A stretch of 10,714 bases of DNA from an uncultured Lentisphaeria bacterium (GTDB lineage Bacteria; Verrucomicrobiota; Lentisphaeria; Victivallales; Victivallaceae). Positions 7,246 to 10,714 of the stretch are shown one piece after another (within the stretch, counting starts at the first letter, position 1; each line of letters opens with the position of its first letter). The stretch spans positions 1 through 10,714 of the forward strand of contig CALABZ010000177.1 in the NCBI GenBank assembly GCA_937888615.1, written 5' to 3'. The translations under genes and the position numbers were made by a program. The notes below the pieces were generated by a model, which saw only the letters and a list, made by a program, of their open reading frames with translations, made no database searches and was not told the origin of the DNA.

Positions 7246-8894
7246 GAATTCACCCCTTTATGCTGATGATTGCGGCATAGTATCTCGGAACGCACCTTCA
7301 TTCGAATGGTATTCAAATCGAGCATTCCAAGCAATTTATAGTTGTTATCCTCATCCATTACCGGTATCTGGGCGGCCTTCAGGGTTTCCAGCTTCCGGTA
7401 TACCCGGATCAGCGGCTCATTGGCCGTGACCCGTTCCTTGACGGTGGTCATCAGGTCGGCGGCCACCAGCCATTGCCAGGAATCATGATTCGCCAGCACC
7501 CCGCGCAACGACTCAAAACTGAGCACGCCTATAAGTTCACGGTCGCGAGTCACCACCGGATATACGGAACGCTCGCCATTGGCAAAAAGCTCCAGAATAT
7601 GGTTCACCGGCTCGTTCTCGTCGATCACCTCCCCGTTGGGGTTCACGACATCGCCCGCCACCATTTCTTTCATTAAATCTTCATCGGTAATATTCCGCCC
7701 GCTCTCCCCGGCCAGATACAGGGCCAGCCGGGTACACAGCGGCCCGGCAATCTGCAGGATCAACACACTGATAATAGTAATATCGATCACCCGGCGGTCA
7801 AAATCCCCTCCCCCAATTACCGACAGGGCCAGCACGATCGTAAAAGCGCTCTGCCCGAACATCCCGATACTCAAAAATTTCCGGATTCGCTTCGAGCGCT
7901 CCCAGAACATTCCGCCCCCCCAGCTCCCGACCGCCCGCGCCGCACAGCCCGAGGTGATAAATATCCAGACAAGCCCCCATTCGTCCGCCGAAATCGTCAG
8001 CAGGTCGATCCGTCCCATTTCCAAAATCAGAAAAACAATATACACCGGCAAATGCAAGTCTTTCACCAACTGCATCCCCTCCGGCTTGACAATCTGCGGA
8101 CGACAATTAGCCATCACCATCCCCAGCACAAAAGCCGCCAGTACCGCATCCATGCCCGCCAGCGTGGTGAGTCCGGTACACAGAATCACCAGCGCAAGAA
8201 TCATGGCGGCGGTTTTGTGGATTCCGGCGGTGAATTTCAAGATCGGCAGTGAAACGATTCCGAAAAATATCCCCAGCAATCCCGCGCCGCCCAGCTTTAG
8301 CGCAAGCTGTCCGGCGAACCCGCCGCTGAAGCCCTGTTCCACAAACAACACCCCCGCCTCCGCCAGCACATACATGATGATCAGCGGCAAAAATCCCAGG
8401 TCCGTCACCGAATTCAACGCGGCGGAAACGGTCCCCCGCGCCTTGGCTTCGTGAATGGCATGGCGAATCGTCCAGGGGCCGATACTGCACGCCAACGCTC
8501 CCAGCACCAGCGAGGACTTGGCGGCTTCGGCATTGGTCGAACCGTTCCGGCTGAACAGCCAGAACATGACTCCACCGGTAATGATAAATGATATCACGCC
8601 GCCCCCCAGCCCCATGGTCAGAAATCCGCGGCCATGCCGGGCCAAAGCCTCGTACTGCACTGTCGTCCCCGCCATAAAAGCCAATATGCCCAAGGCAAAA
8701 GTCAGGAAAGGCGCCAGCCCGACGGCAAGCCCCTCCCCGATCATGCCGAACCCGGTGGCTCCCAGCAGAATCCCGATAAAAAGGTATCCGGCGGTGGCCG
8801 ACAGCTTCACCCGATGAAAGAAGTAGTCGGCCATCAGCCCCAGCAGCAGCGAAATGCCCAGATACAGCAGGATATTGTTATCGGAGTAATTCAT
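7242..8894 (-). CDS. CPA2-family monovalent cation:proton antiporter with C-terminal tandem CBS domains
   Basis: This inner-membrane transporter exchanges Na+ or K+ for H+; which ion cannot be told from sequence. From the ATG at 8894 it has 550 residues. The first about 395 are strongly hydrophobic, with roughly 12 membrane segments, and include the opening LLLGLMADYFFHRVKLSATAG typical of KefB/NapA-like proteins. An aspartate in NSVTDLGFLPLI (about residue 165) is placed like the ion-binding Asp of CPA2 antiporters. The last about 140 residues are cytoplasmic, with two CBS motifs: one around SVYPVVTRDRELIGVLS, and one around AAQIPVMDEDNNYKLLGML. CBS domains commonly bind adenine nucleotides, so energy-state control is plausible. 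An upstream in-frame ATG at 8945 would add 17 non-hydrophobic residues and a 68-bp overlap with the EIIA gene. The 8894 start puts the first residue just before the first membrane helix, although neither has a good ribosome-binding site. Confidence 0.85.
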   Translation of the reverse strand: MNYSDNNILLYLGISLLLGLMADYFFHRVKLSATAGYLFIGILLGATGFGMIGEGLAVGLAPFLTFALGILAFMAGTTVQYEALARHGRGFLTMGLGGGVISFIITGGVMFWLFSRNGSTNAEAAKSSLVLGALACSIGPWTIRHAIHEAKARGTVSAALNSVTDLGFLPLIIMYVLAEAGVLFVEQGFSGGFAGQLALKLGGAGLLGIFFGIVSLPILKFTAGIHKTAAMILALVILCTGLTTLAGMDAVLAAFVLGMVMANCRPQIVKPEGMQLVKDLHLPVYIVFLILEMGRIDLLTISADEWGLVWIFITSGCAARAVGSWGGGMFWERSKRIRKFLSIGMFGQSAFTIVLALSVIGGGDFDRRVIDITIISVLILQIAGPLCTRLALYLAGESGRNITDEDLMKEMVAGDVVNPNGEVIDENEPVNHILELFANGERSVYPVVTRDRELIGVLSFESLRGVLANHDSWQWLVAADLMTTVKERVTANEPLIRVYRKLETLKAAQIPVMDEDNNYKLLGMLDLNTIRMKVRSEILCRNHQHKGVNS

Positions 8895-9330
8895 AAAAAC
8901 TGTCCGCGTCGTTGCAGGCCAGAAGCTTATCGCGATTTTCGGCATGTTTCAGACAGGAGGTCAGGGAAGCCAGAAGTTTCAAGTGCTGGACATGCTGGTC
9001 CTCGCGGGCCACGATCATAAAAATAATCCTTACCGGTTCGGCGTCCAGACTCTCGTAGTCATCAATGCCCTGCTTCACCACCATTGCGGCCATGCCGACA
9101 TCCCGAATCGAACGCATCCGCACGTGCGGTATGGCGATTCCATAACCGATCCCCGTACTCATCAATTTCTCCCGATGATGAATGCCCTCGCTCAATTCGC
9201 TCGGCGAACCAACCAGCGGAGATGCCGCCAGCAGGTCAATCAGGGTGTTCAACGCCTCTTCCTTGGCCAGCTTTTCCACCACCACCACACGTTCGCGCGG
9301 TAGAATCCCGCTCAAATCGATTCCAAACAT
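8878..9330 (-). CDS. PTS EIIA type-2 domain protein (PtsN/FruA-like)
   Basis: This 150-residue protein is a single EIIA domain of the fructose/mannitol/nitrogen-PTS class. The phosphorylatable histidine is H69 in GYGIAIPHVR, and the upstream REKLMSTGIG (53-62) and downstream VRIIFMIVAREDQHVQHLKLLASL are characteristic. It is cytoplasmic and complete in length for a stand-alone EIIA. No EIIB or EIIC is nearby, so a regulatory role is more likely than sugar uptake. Its 3' end overlaps the antiporter start by 17 bp. EIIA proteins in other bacteria regulate potassium transport and other transporters, so control of the antiporter is a reasonable inference and nothing more. The ATG at 9330 is preceded by a modest AGG 7 nt upstream. 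It is the first gene of the three-gene operon. Confidence 0.9.
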   Translation of the reverse strand: MFGIDLSGILPRERVVVVEKLAKEEALNTLIDLLAASPLVGSPSELSEGIHHREKLMSTGIGYGIAIPHVRMRSIRDVGMAAMVVKQGIDDYESLDAEPVRIIFMIVAREDQHVQHLKLLASLTSCLKHAENRDKLLACNDADSFYELLR

Positions 9331-9360
9331 AATTTACCTGTGTCTATTGTTAATGAGGGT

Positions 9361-9389
9361 AATATACACCCGCAACCGGCACAATGCAA
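9361..9389 (-). promoter_or_regulatory. Putative sigma-70-type promoter of the EIIA-antiporter-rlmI operon
   Basis: On the minus strand TTGCAT (9389-9384) and TATATT (9366-9361) are separated by 17 nt; the -10 matches consensus at 5 of 6 positions and the -35 weakly. It lies just past the hydA terminator and about 30 nt before the EIIA start, which is the expected place for a new promoter. Confidence 0.45.
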
Positions 9390-9392
9390 TAC

Positions 9393-9426
9393 AAAAAAGC
9401 CGTCCCCGATTCCGGGAACGGCTTTT
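9393..9426 (-). terminator. Intrinsic terminator of hydA
   Basis: On the minus strand AAAAGCCGTTCCCG pairs with CGGGGACGGCTTTT over 14 bp with a single G-T wobble. The loop is 4 nt (GAAT) and the hairpin runs into a stretch of six Ts. It begins 32 nt after the hydA stop codon. This is a textbook rho-independent terminator and separates the right-hand hydrogenase unit from the EIIA operon. Confidence 0.93.
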
Positions 9427-9458
9427 CGACCACGCGACACGTCACCGTGTCACATTTT

Positions 9459-10714
9459 TCAATCGCATTCGCGTGCGACGTATTTGGTATGCAGGAGCTC
9501 GTGAGCCTTGTGGCTACCGGGTTCACCCAGGTATTCCTTGTACAACTTGATGATGTCGGGATTCTGGTGCGATTTGCGGATCGGGAATTCTTTGTCGATC
9601 TCGTAAATGGATTCGCGGCGTTTTTCCAGAATGGAGGTGTCGCCGTGAATGTACGGCTGACCGCCGCCGTTCAGGCAACCGCCGGGACACGCCATGATTT
9701 CGATCGCATGATATTGGACTTCGCCTTTTTCGATTTTTTCCAGAACCCGGCGGGTATTGCCAAGTCCGGAGCAAACCGCGACCTTGATGTCAAGTCCCGC
9801 CACTTTGACCGTGGCTTCCTTGACTCCCTGGAGTCCGCGAACTTCCTTGAAGTCGATCGACTGGAGGTCTTCGCCGGAAATCCAGTCGGCAGCAGTCCGC
9901 AACGCCGCTTCCAGCACTCCGCCCGAAGCGCCGAAAATGATCGCGGCACCGGTCGATTCACCCAACGGGTTGTCGAATTCCTGCGGAGAAAGCTTGTCGA
10001 TGTAGACCCCGGCTTCCTTGAACATGCCGGCCAGTTCACGGGTCGAAATGACGATATCGACGTCCGGTACGCCGTTGTGGCTGAATTCCGGGCGGGACGC
10101 TTCGTATTTCTTCGAGAGACACGGCATCACGGAAACGACGACGATATCCTCGGGCCTCTTGCCGATCTTTTCGGCGTAATAACTCTTGGCGATGGCGCCG
10201 AACATCTGCTGGGGCGATTTCGCCGTGGACGGCATATAGGTGAGTTCGGGGAACTGGTGTTCCAGGAATTTCACCCAGCCGGGACAGCAGGAAGTCAGGA
10301 TCGGCAGATTTTCATTGCGGGTCACGCGGCCGACCAGTTCGTGGGTTTCCTCCATGATCGTCAGGTCGGCGGCGAAGTTGGTGTCGAAGACCTTGTCGAA
10401 GCCGAGCAGGCGCAGTCCATGAACCATCTGGCCCGTGGAAATGCTGCCGGAACCCATGCCGAACTCTTCGCCGATGGCGACACGCACGGCCGGGGCGGTC
10501 TGGACCACCACCGTCTTAGCGGGATCGTTCAGCGCGCGCCACACATCATACACATAGCTCATTTCGGTCAGGGCGCCGACCGGGCAAGCCGCCACGCACT
10601 GGCCGCAGAATGTACAAACCGTATCGACCAGCGGGCGCCCTCCGGCGGTCCCCACGTAAACGTCGAAGCCGCGTCCGACACCGGTCAGCACGCCGACGGT
10701 CTGAATGACGTTGC
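9459..10714 (-). CDS. hydA: HydA, catalytic [FeFe]-hydrogenase subunit (partial, N-terminus off the right edge)
   Basis: This enzyme reduces protons to H2 at the H-cluster. The frame stays open to the right edge, giving 417 complete codons; the last two bases (gc) would complete a Cys codon if preceded by T, as expected from homologues with a Cys before NVIQTVG. A GTG at 10691 is not the true start. Numbering from it, a [4Fe-4S] motif is C26, C29, C32, C36 (CTFCGQCVAACP). The H-cluster motifs are TSCCPGW (ligand C136, proton-transfer C135), MPCLSKKYEASRPEF (C191) and ACPGGCLNGGGQP (C335, C339). The small-subunit-like C-terminus ends in LLHTKYVARECD. All catalytic residues are present, so it should be active, unlike the HydS in this window. 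Missing are the N-terminal [2Fe-2S] domain and further cluster motifs. It resembles HydA of trimeric hydrogenases or HndD; the partner genes would lie to the right. Confidence 0.95.
   Translation of the reverse strand, partial: NVIQTVGVLTGVGRGFDVYVGTAGGRPLVDTVCTFCGQCVAACPVGALTEMSYVYDVWRALNDPAKTVVVQTAPAVRVAIGEEFGMGSGSISTGQMVHGLRLLGFDKVFDTNFAADLTIMEETHELVGRVTRNENLPILTSCCPGWVKFLEHQFPELTYMPSTAKSPQQMFGAIAKSYYAEKIGKRPEDIVVVSVMPCLSKKYEASRPEFSHNGVPDVDIVISTRELAGMFKEAGVYIDKLSPQEFDNPLGESTGAAIIFGASGGVLEAALRTAADWISGEDLQSIDFKEVRGLQGVKEATVKVAGLDIKVAVCSGLGNTRRVLEKIEKGEVQYHAIEIMACPGGCLNGGGQPYIHGDTSILEKRRESIYEIDKEFPIRKSHQNPDIIKLYKEYLGEPGSHKAHELLHTKYVARECD

Noticed and set aside
7579..8454. Plus-strand open frame of 291 codons opposite the antiporter gene
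   Set aside because: Its Ser/Pro/Arg-rich translation is typical of the antisense of membrane-protein genes; no ribosome-binding site or motif supports it.
9347..9353. TTGTTAA, resembling a Rex operator half-site, upstream of the EIIA gene
   Set aside because: No matching second half at the spacing required for the 18-bp Rex palindrome; a 7-bp AT-rich word is expected by chance.

Overview
All nine supported genes in this 10.7 kb window lie on the minus strand, so transcription runs from high to low coordinates. The content points to a strictly anaerobic, hydrogen-evolving fermentative bacterium: two [FeFe]-hydrogenase loci, the NADH/NAD+ sensor Rex, and no respiratory or oxygen-linked genes. 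Coding sequence is GC-rich and intergenic DNA clearly AT-richer. The rex / sensory hydrogenase / phosphatase / hydCB arrangement is known from clostridia, Thermotogales and other fermenters such as Lentisphaerota. I cannot fix the phylum by eye.

Region 1 (9459-10714) is the C-terminal part of a catalytic [FeFe]-hydrogenase, HydA, with all three H-cluster motifs intact. Its N-terminus lies beyond the right edge. A strong intrinsic terminator at 9393-9426 closes that transcription unit.

Region 2 (6055-9390) is a compact three-gene operon with its own likely promoter: a PTS EIIA-type (PtsN/FruA-like) protein, a CPA2-type cation:proton antiporter with C-terminal CBS domains, and the 23S rRNA methyltransferase RlmI. 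The reading frames overlap. About 200 bp of AT-rich intergenic DNA follows, holding a REP-like repeat fragment, a small hairpin, and the rex promoter with a palindrome over its -10 region.

Region 3 (1-5922) is a redox and hydrogen control operon running straight into structural hydrogenase genes: rex, a stand-alone thioredoxin-like [2Fe-2S] protein, a sensory (group C3-like) [FeFe]-hydrogenase HydS with a PAS domain, a SpoIIE/PP2C-type phosphatase with an unassigned C-terminal domain, hydC, and hydB (cut by the left edge). Genes overlap or are separated by at most about 26 nt, and most have clear Shine-Dalgarno sequences.

Inferred logic: Rex reads NADH/NAD+. HydS probably senses H2 or redox state at its H-cluster and passes the signal through PAS and helical segments to the co-translated phosphatase. 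The phosphatase would act on an unidentified phosphoprotein to tune the NADH/ferredoxin-dependent electron-bifurcating hydrogenase HydABC, whose HydB and HydC subunits are encoded immediately downstream. The most distinctive part is the HydS-phosphatase pair: its output target is not in the window and the phosphatase C-terminal domain is unassigned.
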